From Domibacillus indicus (GTDB lineage: Bacteria > Bacillota > Bacilli > Bacillales > Domibacillaceae): 62,960 nucleotides of DNA. The stretch spans positions 1 to 62,960 of the forward strand of contig NZ_JAMBOO010000023.1 in the NCBI RefSeq assembly GCF_023715895.1, given 5' to 3'. Position numbers and translations under genes: made by a program. Shown piece after piece: positions 52,247 through 60,625 of the stretch (the stretch's first letter is position 1; every line of letters begins with the position of its first letter). The notes below the pieces were generated by a model. That model made no database searches, was not told the DNA's origin, and saw nothing but the letters and a program-made list of their open reading frames with translations.

Positions 52247-52918
52247 TTAGTCTCTTGAAGTGAAAAAGTTCAGCACCCGCAAAATATCCAGGAAGATATT
52301 AATAAAATTCAAATATAAATCAAAGACTGCTGCTGGCACGTCCGCTTCTTTAAACCCTGACTCCTTCATCCGGGAAATATCATATAGCATATATCCGGAG
52401 AAAATAAGGATTCCAGCAAAAGCAAGACCAAGGTCCATAAAGCTGGAACCAATAAAAATGTTGGCAATGCTAAGCAGGATCAGTGTAAGCAGTGCAAAAA
52501 AGAGCATACCGCCTAAAAAGGAGAAATCTTTTTTCGTAAAGTATGTGTAAACAAACAACCCGCCGAATAAAGCGGAAGCAATACCGAACGCTGCTACGAC
52601 GAGCGCCATCCCCATCGCATCGACATATAGATCGATAGCCGGATAAATAGAAATTCCAACCAGCAGCGTAAACACGTACACGAGCCACATAGGAAGCCTT
52701 AATCCATACGTACTGAGTCCTTTCTTTCTTTTTCTTCCCGCTGAAAATGATTTTATTAAAAGTAGCAGCAGTACAAGGATCGGAACCAGGCCTAAAGCAA
52801 GTGCTACTGTTTCTGGAATAAACATCCCGCCAACTAATGTACCGATAAACGAAAGCAAAAGCGTACTGAAAAACCTCGGCAGCACATGAGACGTAATTAA
52901 TGATTTTCCTGATTGCAT
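52247..52918 (-). CDS. Bax-inhibitor-1 family membrane protein (YetJ-like)
   Basis: 223 aa with seven membrane segments. The typical end is FSGYMLYDISRMKESGFKEA, DLYLNFINIFLDILRVL. B. subtilis YetJ is a pH-sensitive calcium leak channel, and the paired Asp residues (YDIS, DLYLN) are present here. AGAAGGAGACTGG precedes the ATG. Confidence 0.85.
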   Translation of the reverse strand: MQSGKSLITSHVLPRFFSTLLLSFIGTLVGGMFIPETVALALGLVPILVLLLLLIKSFSAGRKRKKGLSTYGLRLPMWLVYVFTLLVGISIYPAIDLYVDAMGMALVVAAFGIASALFGGLFVYTYFTKKDFSFLGGMLFFALLTLILLSIANIFIGSSFMDLGLAFAGILIFSGYMLYDISRMKESGFKEADVPAAVFDLYLNFINIFLDILRVLNFFTSRD

Positions 52919-53056
52919 AATAACCAGTCTCCTTCTCTTTGTTTCATTTTTTTCTACGGATCAACCCCTCCTTTTGTTTCATTGTTTTTCACTTTCTCTA
53001 TCACTTAATGTTTCATTTCCGCTTTTAATAACCAGTAATAAAGCCGATCAGCCGCA

Positions 53057-53088
53057 CAAAAAAGCTTCCTTTTTTATAAGGAAGCTTC
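53057..53088 (-). terminator. Terminator
   Basis: Minus strand AAGCTTCCTTataaaAAAGGAAGCTTTTTT, downstream of the gene ending at 53155. A second hairpin GAGCATCC-gaat-GGATGCTC lies at 53129-53151. Confidence 0.7.
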
Positions 53089-53154
53089 AAGCTTGTATAG
53101 GCAAAGTTAGAAGGCAGGCTGAGAGCAAGAGCATCCGAATGGATGCTCTTTTTA

Positions 53155-53460
53155 TTACGAGTGCTTCTGCTGAACGAGCAGCTGCCGCTCATGGTATTCA
53201 TCAATTTCTTTCATGAGCTTTTTTTCAATCCATTGCCGGGTGCTGCTCTCTAGATTGCCAAATGAAGTGTTTAAACTATCTGCGACAACTTCACGTTTAT
53301 TTTTATTAAATGTAATAGTCCCATAAATAGGCACTGGCTTGATAAAAGGCTGATCCCGGTCTCTTTGTTCTGCCACAATGGCAAAACGGTAAAACGGACG
53401 GTTTAAAATTTCAATTAACATAATGTGCCCGGACAGCATCATGCGGCTGTTTGTTATCAT
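53155..53460 (-). CDS. Hypothetical protein
   Basis: A 101-aa protein (MLSGHIMLIEILNRPFYRFA, VPIYGTITFNKNKREVVADS) with a mixed beta N-terminus and helical C-terminus. AGGTGGTGAAACG precedes the ATG. I do not recognise the family. Confidence 0.55.
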   Translation of the reverse strand: MITNSRMMLSGHIMLIEILNRPFYRFAIVAEQRDRDQPFIKPVPIYGTITFNKNKREVVADSLNTSFGNLESSTRQWIEKKLMKEIDEYHERQLLVQQKHS

Positions 53461-53504
53461 CGTTTCACCACCTGTATCCGTCAGTATGGTCCATTTATTA
53501 TTTT

Positions 53505-53702
53505 TTATTCAATAAAAAACGCTTTTTTTAACACGTTTAAAAAAACAAAGCCGCCTGCCTCTTCCATTGCCAGACGACTTTTCTCCTGTTTAGATACCCC
53601 TTTCATCAGGAGACGGAAATAAGCGGCGAAAAAAGACATCTCTTTTAAGGGACCGCATATAATGGGTTCGTGCAGAACGGGTTCTTGGCAAACAGGAATC
53701 AC
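53505..53702 (-). CDS. Hypothetical small protein, start uncertain
   Basis: A 65-aa frame from GTG, or 44 aa from ATG 53639 (MSFFAAYFRLLMKGVSKQEK ... GGFVFLNVLKKAFFIE). Both ribosome sites are weak. Composition is plausible for a small membrane-associated protein. Confidence 0.35.
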   Translation of the reverse strand: MIPVCQEPVLHEPIICGPLKEMSFFAAYFRLLMKGVSKQEKSRLAMEEAGGFVFLNVLKKAFFIE

Positions 53703-53788
53703 TGCATTCGTTTCTAGATAAGTGAACAGAAAGTCACTGCAGCTTCAAGGATGTATACTTATCGCTAGACAGAAACGGAGAGGATTTT

Positions 53789-53920
53789 ATGCACTGGTTT
53801 CGATTTGTTCCGGTTGTGTTTTTTTCTTTCTCCAGCCTGTTTTTATTTGTTCTGCAATTCAAAGAAATTATGCGTTCCATTCGAGAAATGATGGCATTTT
53901 ACAAAAAGAAATCATCCTAG
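53789..53920 (+). CDS. 43-aa membrane peptide
   Basis: CGGAGAGGATTTT precedes the ATG. The product MHWFRFVPVVFFSFSSLFLF continues to VLQFKEIMRSIREMMAFYKK, a one-helix membrane peptide with an amphipathic basic tail. A terminator-like GGCAG...CTGCC with T5 follows near 53943-53978. Confidence 0.5.
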   Translation: MHWFRFVPVVFFSFSSLFLFVLQFKEIMRSIREMMAFYKKKSS

Positions 53921-54121
53921 TCAAGCGCTGGTCATCCTTAAGGCAGACATTCATGCTGATTCTGCCTCCTTTTTATTTCGCATACAATTGTTTGAATGTT
54001 TTTCTTCCTATACACATAAAATTTAAAAATAACCATTTTTATTTTTTGTCCTTTTCAACCCCTCCATGTTCACAGACAGTATGTAAAATGGAGAGAATTT
54101 ATTTAAAGGAGAGTGTTTGCT

Positions 54122-54271
54122 CTGAAAGAGGTTGCCCTTCTTTTATCTGTTGAACTGGAACGGCTCGTTGATGACTATTTAAAATGTCCTGATTTAATCA
54201 TTAAAGAACAGATTCAAAATGATATCCAGCTTTTAAGCGAAGCTTTAGTACAATGTAAACAGCCGATATAA
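54122..54271 (+). CDS. 49-aa helical protein, paralogue 1, CTG start
   Basis: LKEVALLLSVELERLVDDYL and LIIKEQIQNDIQLLSEALVQ align without gaps to 61793-61942. The aligned start is a CTG, 9 nt after AAAGGAG; a GTG at 54113 is too close to the ribosome site. It has a helical hairpin of Spo0E-like size but not its motif. Function is unknown. Confidence 0.55.
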   Translation: MKEVALLLSVELERLVDDYLKCPDLIIKEQIQNDIQLLSEALVQCKQPI

Positions 54272-54440
54272 AAATGTTTTTATTTTTATCTAGATGTATA
54301 GTAAGCGAAACGAGCGGTGTCTGCTTCTGTACGGACTCGACCCGTTCATGTCGATAGATTGAGCATAAAAAGTACGGCCGAACTCATTTGATCGTTCCCC
54401 ATTTTATTTTTAAACTCTTTATACAAGAATGGTTATAGCA

Positions 54441-54471
54441 GGAAGCCTTTTTCATAAAGGCTTCTTTTTTA
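54441..54471 (+). terminator. Terminator
   Basis: GAAGCCTTTttcataAAGGCTTC followed by TTTTTTA. No gene lies in the 170 bp before it. Confidence 0.7.
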
Positions 54472-54547
54472 TCTCCATGGTATATTCCGGCATCCATTGG
54501 AGAAAATATCCTTTGTTCATTTTAACTTGTACAAAGGAGGATGTTCG

Positions 54548-55036
54548 ATGAAAAAAGCATCAATGTATTTGGCGGCTTGTATGACCATCTTTTTCTTGGC
54601 CGGATGTATGAATAATAATAATGATGAAACGGCAGACCAAGCCGACAATAATGCAACTGAACATGAAACGCATAATGAGCAGACAACAAATGACGAAGGC
54701 AATAATGAAGCCCGCCTGTCTGTATTGGATAAAGCAGAGGGCAGCCTTGAGGACATAGATAAAGTAGAAGACGCCACTGTTCTGGCAGCAGGAGAGCGTG
54801 CTTATGCCGCCGTTCAGTTAGAAAATGGCACTCAAGTAACGGACGAACTGAAAAAAGACATGGAAGACAAAGTAAAAAAATCAGATACGACCCTTGAAGA
54901 AGTATATATTTCGGAAGACCCGGATTTCACTACTCAAATGAAGGATTATGCTGAGCGGATTGAAGCAGGCGAGCCTGTAGAAGGACTTGTTGATGAATTT
55001 AGCGATACCGTTCGCAGAGTGTTTCCAAGCGAATAA
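54548..55036 (+). CDS. YhcN/YlaJ-family spore lipoprotein
   Basis: 162 aa from ATG 54548 after AAAGGAGGATG. It has a lipobox (TIFFLAGCMNNN), an Asn/Asp/Glu linker and the YhcN/YlaJ domain (DKVEDATVLAAGERAYAAVQ, DPDFTTQMKDYAERI). Family members are inner-membrane spore lipoproteins with a role in germination or outgrowth. Confidence 0.85.
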   Translation: MKKASMYLAACMTIFFLAGCMNNNNDETADQADNNATEHETHNEQTTNDEGNNEARLSVLDKAEGSLEDIDKVEDATVLAAGERAYAAVQLENGTQVTDELKKDMEDKVKKSDTTLEEVYISEDPDFTTQMKDYAERIEAGEPVEGLVDEFSDTVRRVFPSE

Positions 55037-55049
55037 CGGATCGCTTTTT

Positions 55050-55075
55050 ACCCGGCTGGGCAGCCGGGTTTTTTG
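55050..55075 (+). terminator. Terminator
   Basis: ACCCGGCT-ggg-CAGCCGGGTTTTTTG after the lipoprotein gene. Confidence 0.8.
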
Positions 55076-55224
55076 TTTAATTGAAGGCGTTTTTTTATTT
55101 TTCACATTTTTTACTAATCAAATAGAAGAAAAAAGCTCCTTCCGTGTTATGATAAAAAACGTATCAGAGCTGGAGTGAAAAATCCCTTCATCTTTTACCA
55201 CTTTACACGACTGGAGTTGCAAGA

Positions 55225-56508
55225 TTGGATATTCTTCTTACTAATATTCAAAGCTTCTTATTAAACACTCTTTTGATTTATTTCGGTTTTACAATTTATT
55301 TTAAATTCCTGGAACGGAAAGTAAACCAGATCGCACATACCCTGATTATTATATTGATTTGTGGGATATCGATTGTGTTTTCAATGAGTTTTCCTATTAT
55401 TCTTTTAAAAGAAATACCGATCGACTTCCGCCAAATTCCTTTGATGATTGGAGCATTATACGGAGGGCGCCGGGCTGCCTGCATTCTGACAGCCATTTTA
55501 CTCGGCTATCGTTTTGTATTGGGAGTTCCAGACTTTCTATCCGCCCTCTTCGTTTATTCTCTGCTGCTGCTTTTATGGGTTGTGGTTCTGCCTTTTTTCA
55601 AAAAAGCAGCCGTTCTTAAAAAGAAACTATGGGTTGCCCTGTGCATCTCCTTGACTGCAGCCCTATCTACACTCGCTCTGAACCTGCTTTTATTGCCATT
55701 AGCTGTCACGGCAGCGTTTATTATATTCGCTGTTTTGATCATAGTGCTTCAAACAATCGGTCTCCTCCTTTGCGTATGGATGATTGAAAAAGCAAAAAAA
55801 GAGATGATATTGTCCAAAGAAATAGCGAAGCTTGAGAAATTAAAAACCGTCAGCACCATTGCCGCCAGTATTTCTCATGAAGTGCGAAATCCGTTAACCG
55901 TCACGAAAGGTTTTCTTCAGCTGCTGCGCGACCCGCAGCTTTCCAATCAAGAAAAGAATTATTACATCAGCACGGCTGTAGAAGCCTTAAACAAAGCAGA
56001 ATCGATCATTACAGACTATCTTACCTTTGCCAAGCCTTCATTAGAAAATGTAGAAGTGTTAGATCTGCAGCATGAATTAACGAATATCTCACATTTTGTG
56101 GAGCCTTATGCAGCTATGAATGATGTAGAAATCAAAACAAATTTCCAGAAAAACAGCTTGCTGGCTGGAGAAAAAGAAAAGTTTCATCAATGTATCCTCA
56201 ATATTGCAAAAAACGGAATTGAAGCCATGCCCGGTGGCGGCACCCTGACAATCGAATTGAACCGCTTTAAAGATCATGCTGTTATTACTGTAGCGGATAC
56301 AGGCATTGGAATGAATAAAGAACAAATTGAACAGCTGGGAAACCCTTTTTTCACGACAAAGGATCTCGGCACAGGACTTGGCACAATGGTGGTCTACAGT
56401 ACCGTCAAGTCTATGCGCGGCAGCATTCAAGTAAAAAGTGAGCCTGCAAAAGGTACACGCTTTATTCTTTCCTTTCCTGCTGCTGAGCAGTCAGGCTCCG
56501 CTGGCTAG
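55225..56508 (+). CDS. Sensor histidine kinase, 5TM KinB-like, copy 2
   Basis: 427 aa from TTG after CTGGAGTTGCAAGA. It has the same layout as 47680-48939: a 5TM membrane sensor (RQIPLMIGALYGGRRAACIL), phospho-His in SISHEVRNPLTVTKGF, then NIAKNGIEAMPGGG, DTGIGMNKEQ and GTGLGTMVVY. Likely input to the sporulation phosphorelay. No regulator is adjacent. Followed by a candidate small RNA. Confidence 0.88.
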   Translation: MDILLTNIQSFLLNTLLIYFGFTIYFKFLERKVNQIAHTLIIILICGISIVFSMSFPIILLKEIPIDFRQIPLMIGALYGGRRAACILTAILLGYRFVLGVPDFLSALFVYSLLLLLWVVVLPFFKKAAVLKKKLWVALCISLTAALSTLALNLLLLPLAVTAAFIIFAVLIIVLQTIGLLLCVWMIEKAKKEMILSKEIAKLEKLKTVSTIAASISHEVRNPLTVTKGFLQLLRDPQLSNQEKNYYISTAVEALNKAESIITDYLTFAKPSLENVEVLDLQHELTNISHFVEPYAAMNDVEIKTNFQKNSLLAGEKEKFHQCILNIAKNGIEAMPGGGTLTIELNRFKDHAVITVADTGIGMNKEQIEQLGNPFFTTKDLGTGLGTMVVYSTVKSMRGSIQVKSEPAKGTRFILSFPAAEQSGSAG

Positions 56509-56584
56509 CCTGTCCCGCTTTTCTTTTAAAGCGGACATTCAAGAGGAAAGCGAAACGTTTTTTGGCTTTTTTGTATAAATTTTT

Positions 56585-56680
56585 ATGGAGAGGTTCATAA
56601 TAGGACTGTTAGTTCCCAACCCCAACTCCTATAAGTGAACATGACTTTTCAGCCAGGCAATGCCTGGCTGCTTTTTTTGC
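56585..56680 (+). ncRNA. Candidate small RNA, CTCCTATAAGT family
   Basis: AATAGGACTGTTAGTTCCCA, then ACCCCAACTCCTATAAGT, then AGCCAGGCaatGCCTGGCTG with TTTTTTT. ATAGGA can pair with TCCTAT, exposing the C-rich GTTCCCAACCCC loop. It is closest to 61441-61519. Confidence 0.5.
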
Positions 56681-56713
56681 GTATATTCTGCTGCTAATCT
56701 GGAAAAGGCGGTA

Positions 56714-56878
56714 TCAGTCTTTCGTTTTTTCCCTTTCTGCTTGATATTCTTCAGCAGACACCCACCTTATCCCGTAACCAGACATCATAAATGCGTGAGC
56801 AGCCATATTAAAGTTTTGCCCCTTGCCTCGAAATGTTGCGACAACCTTATTGTCCTTCACAACAAAGCCATACTTCAC
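56714..56878 (-). CDS. Small hypothetical protein
   Basis: 54 aa from GTG 56878 after [51 protein letters not shown], then a charged tail. Soluble and unrecognised. It is divergent from the YjcZ-type gene. Confidence 0.6.
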   Translation of the reverse strand: MKYGFVVKDNKVVATFRGKGQNFNMAAHAFMMSGYGIRWVSAEEYQAEREKTKD

Positions 56879-56983
56879 GCATTCTGCTCCTTTCACGATT
56901 CCTCTAACATTTTTTGTTTCACTATGACCATTCGCACAAGAGCCGCCTTTACTTTCTCATACTATATGGAAAAGGAGGTGATC

Positions 56984-57094
56984 ATGATGGGCTACAAAAA
57001 CGGTGATGGATACGGATCTGGCTTCGCGCTGATTGTTGTTCTATTTATCCTTCTTATTATCATTGGTGCGTCTTACGTTGGCGGAGGATTTTAA
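56984..57094 (+). CDS. YjcZ-family sporulation peptide 2
   Basis: A 36-aa peptide: [20 protein letters not shown] then [27 protein letters not shown] precedes the ATG. Membrane segment and GYGSGFAL motif match the peptide at 35582. Confidence 0.85.
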   Translation: MMGYKNGDGYGSGFALIVVLFILLIIIGASYVGGGF

Positions 57095-57314
57095 TAGGTA
57101 TTAAGAGAGTATGCACAAGATTTGCTTACATGACTCCTGCTTTTGCTTTCTGACCGGTTTTACCCGCCAAACCACTATGTTAACAGCTGTATGCCTGGTC
57201 ATACAGCTGCTTTTTTACATGCAGGCGAAAGCCTTGCTGCCTCGCACATTATGCCGGTTTTTGCATACAATGTGAACGAATATACGCTTATTCCATTGGG
57301 AGAGGAGGCACATC

Positions 57315-57578
57315 GTGAATCGGCGTTATGTAAAAGCAGCTCAACAGGAAAACTCCTCAACGTCTCTTGAAGTGAATGCAGCCAAGCTGACGGTTCTTGC
57401 TACAGCCCTTACAACCCTCGCGGATGCGGTTGCCACATTTGCTGCACTGCTCGCTTTAGAGGAAGCAGCAAGCGCTGAATCCTCGGCACCACAGCAGACA
57501 GAGTCGATTCAAAAACAATTAACAGCCATGCAAAAACAGCTTGATTTTTTAACAAGTGAAGCAGCTAAAAGACGGTAA
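57315..57578 (+). CDS. Hypothetical Ala-rich helical protein
   Basis: 87 aa from GTG after GAGGAGGCACATC. It has a long Ala/Leu/Thr helix (AKLTVLATALTTLADAVATF, AALLALEEAAS) and a Gln-rich coiled coil (SIQKQLTAMQKQLDFL). Unrecognised; possibly spore-associated by neighbourhood. The 220 bp before it hold only a terminator-like AACAGCTGTATGcctggtCATACAGCTG at 57180-57207. Confidence 0.6.
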   Translation: MNRRYVKAAQQENSSTSLEVNAAKLTVLATALTTLADAVATFAALLALEEAASAESSAPQQTESIQKQLTAMQKQLDFLTSEAAKRR

Positions 57579-57616
57579 ACTTCCGTCAAAACGCATGGTG
57601 TTTATGATACAATGCC

Positions 57617-57649
57617 AAAAAACAGCTCTCGTCCAAGAGTGCTGTTTTT
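57617..57649. terminator. Bidirectional terminator
   Basis: AAAAAACAGCtCTCgtccaaGAGtGCTGTTTTT between convergent genes. Confidence 0.75.
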
Positions 57650-57654
57650 CTCTT

Positions 57655-57903
57655 TTAATCAAATTCTTTGTCGTTAAATTTCTTTGTTATATAAGCATGA
57701 AGGCCCTTTCTGCAAGCGGCTGACAGAGAAGACTTTTGGGGATGAATGCTGTCTCCAAACGGCCTGCCCCTTAAAAACTTAATGACCTCTTCGAATGCCT
57801 TCCCCTTTTCGGCATCGAAGCCCGCTGCTTTTACAAATAAAATGTGCTGCCCTGTCCATTCATAATCAACAATGTAAAAGGTGCTCTGCTGTTTATCGCG
57901 CAT
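57655..57903 (-). CDS. Hypothetical protein
   Basis: 82 aa: STFYIVDYEWTGQHILFVKA, then KAFEEVIKFLRGRPFGDSIH, then ACRKGLHAYITKKFND. ATAGGAGGAATC precedes the ATG. Soluble alpha/beta composition. Family not recognised. Confidence 0.6.
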   Translation of the reverse strand: MRDKQQSTFYIVDYEWTGQHILFVKAAGFDAEKGKAFEEVIKFLRGRPFGDSIHPQKSSLSAACRKGLHAYITKKFNDKEFD

Positions 57904-58221
57904 GTAAAGATTCCTCCTATGTACTGTTTTTAGCTAACACTGTTTAAAAGAAAATAGCAACCTTTTTCAATAGATATTGTTATGATTTGTCGGCTTAAAG
58001 AGCTGGCTTTTCTTTGTTTTTTGGATGAAAATAAACATAATTATGTTCCCTCGTCAGCTGCCATCTTCCAGCCCAGGCGTGAATTCAAGGAAAATCACAG
58101 CTCGCTTGAAAGAAGGGATCGCTTGATTTTAGTTAGCCTGCTCGGACTTATTTTGATCGTTTTTGCTTGTTTATATTTTTTATTTCACTTTTTGTACAGC
58201 TTATTCAGCAGGAAGCATCGC

Positions 58222-58584
58222 ATGTTCAAGCGCATCTTTTACCCAGCACTTTTTGTGGGGATTTTTCTTGTTGCGCTGGCGATGCTTGGAAATGAAAACC
58301 AGGATTTTAAAGCCTCTTTGGATGAAAACAACCGGCTTAAACAGGAAATTACGATATTGGAAGAAGAGATAAGCACATTAGAGGGAAAGATGGTGGGTGC
58401 CGAACAATACAGCATGGCTTTGGAGAAAGCCCATGCAGCGGCTCTTTCAGAAAAAAAGATTGTAACGGAAGACATCGCCGCGCTTAAACAGGAAGTGGCC
58501 CGTTTAAAAAAAGAAAACGAAGCGCTTTCCGCCGAGCGGGACAGCCTCATCAAACAAAAAGCGGTTAATGAAGCCCAAAAGTAA
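58222..58584 (+). CDS. Membrane-anchored coiled-coil protein
   Basis: 120 aa from ATG 58222 after CAGGAAG. It has one membrane helix (IFYPALFVGIFLVALAML) and a long coiled coil (NNRLKQEITILEEEISTLEG ... DIAALKQEVARLKKENEALS). The frame is open upstream to 57982 and includes another membrane segment; a TTG at 58123 with AGAAGGG is the alternative start. Resembles division or wall-anchored coiled coils only in shape. Confidence 0.6.
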   Translation: MFKRIFYPALFVGIFLVALAMLGNENQDFKASLDENNRLKQEITILEEEISTLEGKMVGAEQYSMALEKAHAAALSEKKIVTEDIAALKQEVARLKKENEALSAERDSLIKQKAVNEAQK

Positions 58585-58847
58585 GCCCGCCTTCAGCTGG
58601 TGGAGTAGCGGCTGCTCTCATACATGAGATTATCCACTATAGCAGGAAAATGGCTTACCCATGCCAGACCATTCAAATACCGTAACCTTGTAAAGGATAT
58701 TTTGTTTGAACTTCTGGTACCCCCCTTCTCGTTTTACGCAGCCAAAACATTGGCAGCAGATACACTTTCGTTCACTTCACATCAAGCAGAATAAGGAACG
58801 CTTTTTAAGTAAACGTTAAAAGTGTTATCAAACAAAAGGAGGCCACA
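58585..58847. other. Intergenic, no gene seen
   Basis: 263 bp without a supported frame. It includes the presumed forespore promoter of sspH just upstream of AAAAGGAGG. Confidence 0.45.
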
Positions 58848-59030
58848 ATGATGAATTTACGACGAGCTCAGGAAATCGCCGCTTCTCCTGTAATGGCTGA
58901 CGTGACGTTTAACGAATTACCTATTTATATCCAACATGTAGACGAAGACAATGAAATGGCTCGTATTTATCCTCTGGATGAGCCCGAAAAAGAACAAAGT
59001 GTTCCCCTGGCTGCCTTAAAAGAGCATTAA
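58848..59030 (+). CDS. sspH: Small acid-soluble spore protein H
   Basis: 60 aa: NLRRAQEIAASPVMADVTFN, LPIYIQHVDEDNEMARIYPL, DEPEKEQSVPLAALKEH, a clear SspH match. AAAAGGAGGCCACA precedes two adjacent ATGs; the second (58851) gives the usual MNLRRAQEI start. Forespore-specific minor SASP. Confidence 0.93.
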   Translation: MMNLRRAQEIAASPVMADVTFNELPIYIQHVDEDNEMARIYPLDEPEKEQSVPLAALKEH

Positions 59031-59045
59031 TTTCTTTGTGTTGTC

Positions 59046-59084
59046 AGAAAAAGGTGTATCTGTGCGGGGCCAGATACACCTTTT
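59046..59084. terminator. Bidirectional terminator
   Basis: AAAAGGTGTATCTG-tgcggggc-CAGATACACCTTTT between convergent genes. Confidence 0.85.
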
Positions 59085-59112
59085 CATTAGTTCCCGGCAG
59101 CTCCTTTCCAGC

Positions 59113-59355
59113 TTAAGAACCTTGTCCATTCGTTTCGGTTTCGCCATCATTCGGATCGACTTCTACTTGATCGTCTTCATTCGTGCCTGTATCGTTCTCT
59201 TCATCCACTCCTTCATTAATGTCACTATGATTGTTTTGCTCAACTTCTTCCTGCTCAGTCGGCGGATTTTCTTCGTCTCCACAGCCAGCCAGTCCAAGTG
59301 TAAACAGAACGGCTAGTCCACTTATAAGCATTTGTTTTTTTAGCCTTACGCCCAT
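59113..59355 (-). CDS. Short acidic lipoprotein
   Basis: 80 aa from ATG 59355 after TAAGGAGG. Lipobox VLFTLGLAGCGDEE, then an Asp/Glu/Asn-rich tail (DINEGVDEENDTGTNEDDQV). The signal region closely resembles the lipoprotein at 51728 (GLAVLFTLGLAGC / GLTALLILGLAGC), so they are paralogues. Confidence 0.7.
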   Translation of the reverse strand: MGVRLKKQMLISGLAVLFTLGLAGCGDEENPPTEQEEVEQNNHSDINEGVDEENDTGTNEDDQVEVDPNDGETETNGQGS

Positions 59356-59519
59356 TTTCAAGTCCTCCTTAACGAGTTTCTTACTCAGTAGCATGTCCTT
59401 TCCCTTTATCTTCAACCAAAAAACATATCGACCCATACATCGCCTTGAAAAAAGCACCTGGACGACTTATAAATAATTTTTTTTCGTTTGTGCACGATAA
59501 AGCTCGGGAGGTGAAAAAG

Positions 59520-59885
59520 ATGGCGAATCAAAACCAAAACAACCAGCAGAATGGAAACGGCCAGCAGAACGACGGTATTTTAGAAACGATTGGCAAAGGC
59601 ATTGAAAATGTTATGGATACATTAACGGGCAATAACCAAAACCAAAATAACCAGAACCAAAATAACCAGAACCAAAACAACCAGAATCAAAACAACCAGA
59701 ATCAAAACGGCCAAAACCAGCCGAAAAACCAAGACAACAATGAAGGCGCATGGTATCAAACGAGCGGCCAAGACGTAATCCGTCAGAGGAACAATCAACA
59801 AAATGACTCATACAGCCGCCAGGGCTCGCAGCAGCAGAACGGCAAGCAGCAATTTGGCGATGCCAATACAATACGGGTAGAGTAA
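59520..59885 (+). CDS. Asn/Gln-rich low-complexity protein
   Basis: 121 aa from ATG 59520 after GGGAGGTG. An N/Q-rich body has about six copies of QNQNNQ encoded by an 18-bp repeat (59634-59712). Flanking parts are DGILETIGKGIENVMDTLTG and NEGAWYQTSGQDVIRQRNNQ. Probably a spore-associated or coat protein by composition and neighbours; not assigned. Confidence 0.65.
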   Translation: MANQNQNNQQNGNGQQNDGILETIGKGIENVMDTLTGNNQNQNNQNQNNQNQNNQNQNNQNQNGQNQPKNQDNNEGAWYQTSGQDVIRQRNNQQNDSYSRQGSQQQNGKQQFGDANTIRVE

Positions 59886-59972
59886 ACGTGCCAAACCCTT
59901 TTTAAATGTGTGTATGTGAAACAGGCTTTATTTTTTCATCTGCCCCTACTCCGTTGAAAAAGTGGTGATCAT

Positions 59973-60116
59973 ATGCTCCATTCCCGGGTAAAATGTATAC
60001 TTTTAGGCGGTACGATCTTATCAAGTGTGTTAAATATAATCATTTTGATTTTAACCGTTATTCATCATATAACCATTCAAGAACAGATGGATGACTTAAA
60101 AAGAAACAGCCATTGA
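59973..60116 (+). CDS. 47-aa membrane peptide
   Basis: AAGTGGTGATCAT precedes the ATG. MLHSRVKCILLGGTILSSVL continues to NIIILILTVIHHITIQEQMD, a one-helix membrane peptide. A strong terminator follows. Confidence 0.45.
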   Translation: MLHSRVKCILLGGTILSSVLNIIILILTVIHHITIQEQMDDLKRNSH

Positions 60117-60125
60117 GTTCAGACT

Positions 60126-60165
60126 TAAAATGGCAGCTGCTTATACATGACGCAGCTGCCATTTT
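60126..60165. terminator. Terminator, 14-bp perfect stem
   Basis: AAAATGGCAGCTGC and GCAGCTGCCATTTT pair exactly across TTATACATGAC. Confidence 0.8.
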
Positions 60166-60303
60166 ACATGGATTATTTAAAAATTGAACGATCAGGCATA
60201 TAGCTGGGCCCAACAGGGTAAAAAGGTTTATATTCACTCATTTGATCCTTTACACAAGTTTTTCTCTCCCAGGCCTGGAGAAATATTTGTGGGAGGTGAT
60301 GAA

Positions 60304-60495
60304 ATGAGAAGAATTCAAGGAATACAGAAATTAATCTCCTATCTTGAGTCGGTAAACTATCCACTTGCTGAAATGGATATTTATGATCTAATCACAAATA
60401 AAAAGCTTCCTCATAAAAAAATTGGTTTAGACATCATCATTTTTGATTTAGATCAAATCGACTGGTGGATCGAACAAGATCAAACACAAAGTTGA
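60304..60495 (+). CDS. Small helix-turn-helix protein, paralogue 2
   Basis: 63 aa from ATG 60304 after GGGAGGTGATG: MRRIQGIQKLISYLESVNYP, DLITNKKLPHKKIGLDIIIF, DLDQIDWWIEQ. About 45% identical by eye to 50248-50445. The longer frame to 60184 is not coding. Likely DNA-binding. Confidence 0.7.
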   Translation: MRRIQGIQKLISYLESVNYPLAEMDIYDLITNKKLPHKKIGLDIIIFDLDQIDWWIEQDQTQS

Positions 60496-60585
60496 CAGAA
60501 GAGCCCCTCGTTATCAAAACAGGGGCTTATTCCTGTTTGGCCATGTAAACAGGCAGAGAATCGCCTCGTTATGAGTTCGACTAAA

Positions 60586-60625
60586 TAAAAAAAGAGGAAC
60601 ACCCGCCGATGGTGTCCCTCTTTTA
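60586..60625. terminator. Terminator
   Basis: AAAAGAGGaACACCcgccgatGGTGTcCCTCTTTT. It overlaps the end of the minus-strand gene at 60623. Confidence 0.8.

Noticed and set aside
53722-54153. 143-aa plus-strand frame
   Set aside because: It lies in another frame over the 43-aa membrane peptide, which has the proper ribosome site.
59634-59712. CRISPR-like repeat array
   Set aside because: The 18-bp units are contiguous, in frame and code for QNQNNQ; there are no spacers.
59611-59871. 86-aa minus-strand frame with Gly/Phe/Tyr repeats
   Set aside because: Shadow of the QNQNNQ repeats of the gene on the other strand.
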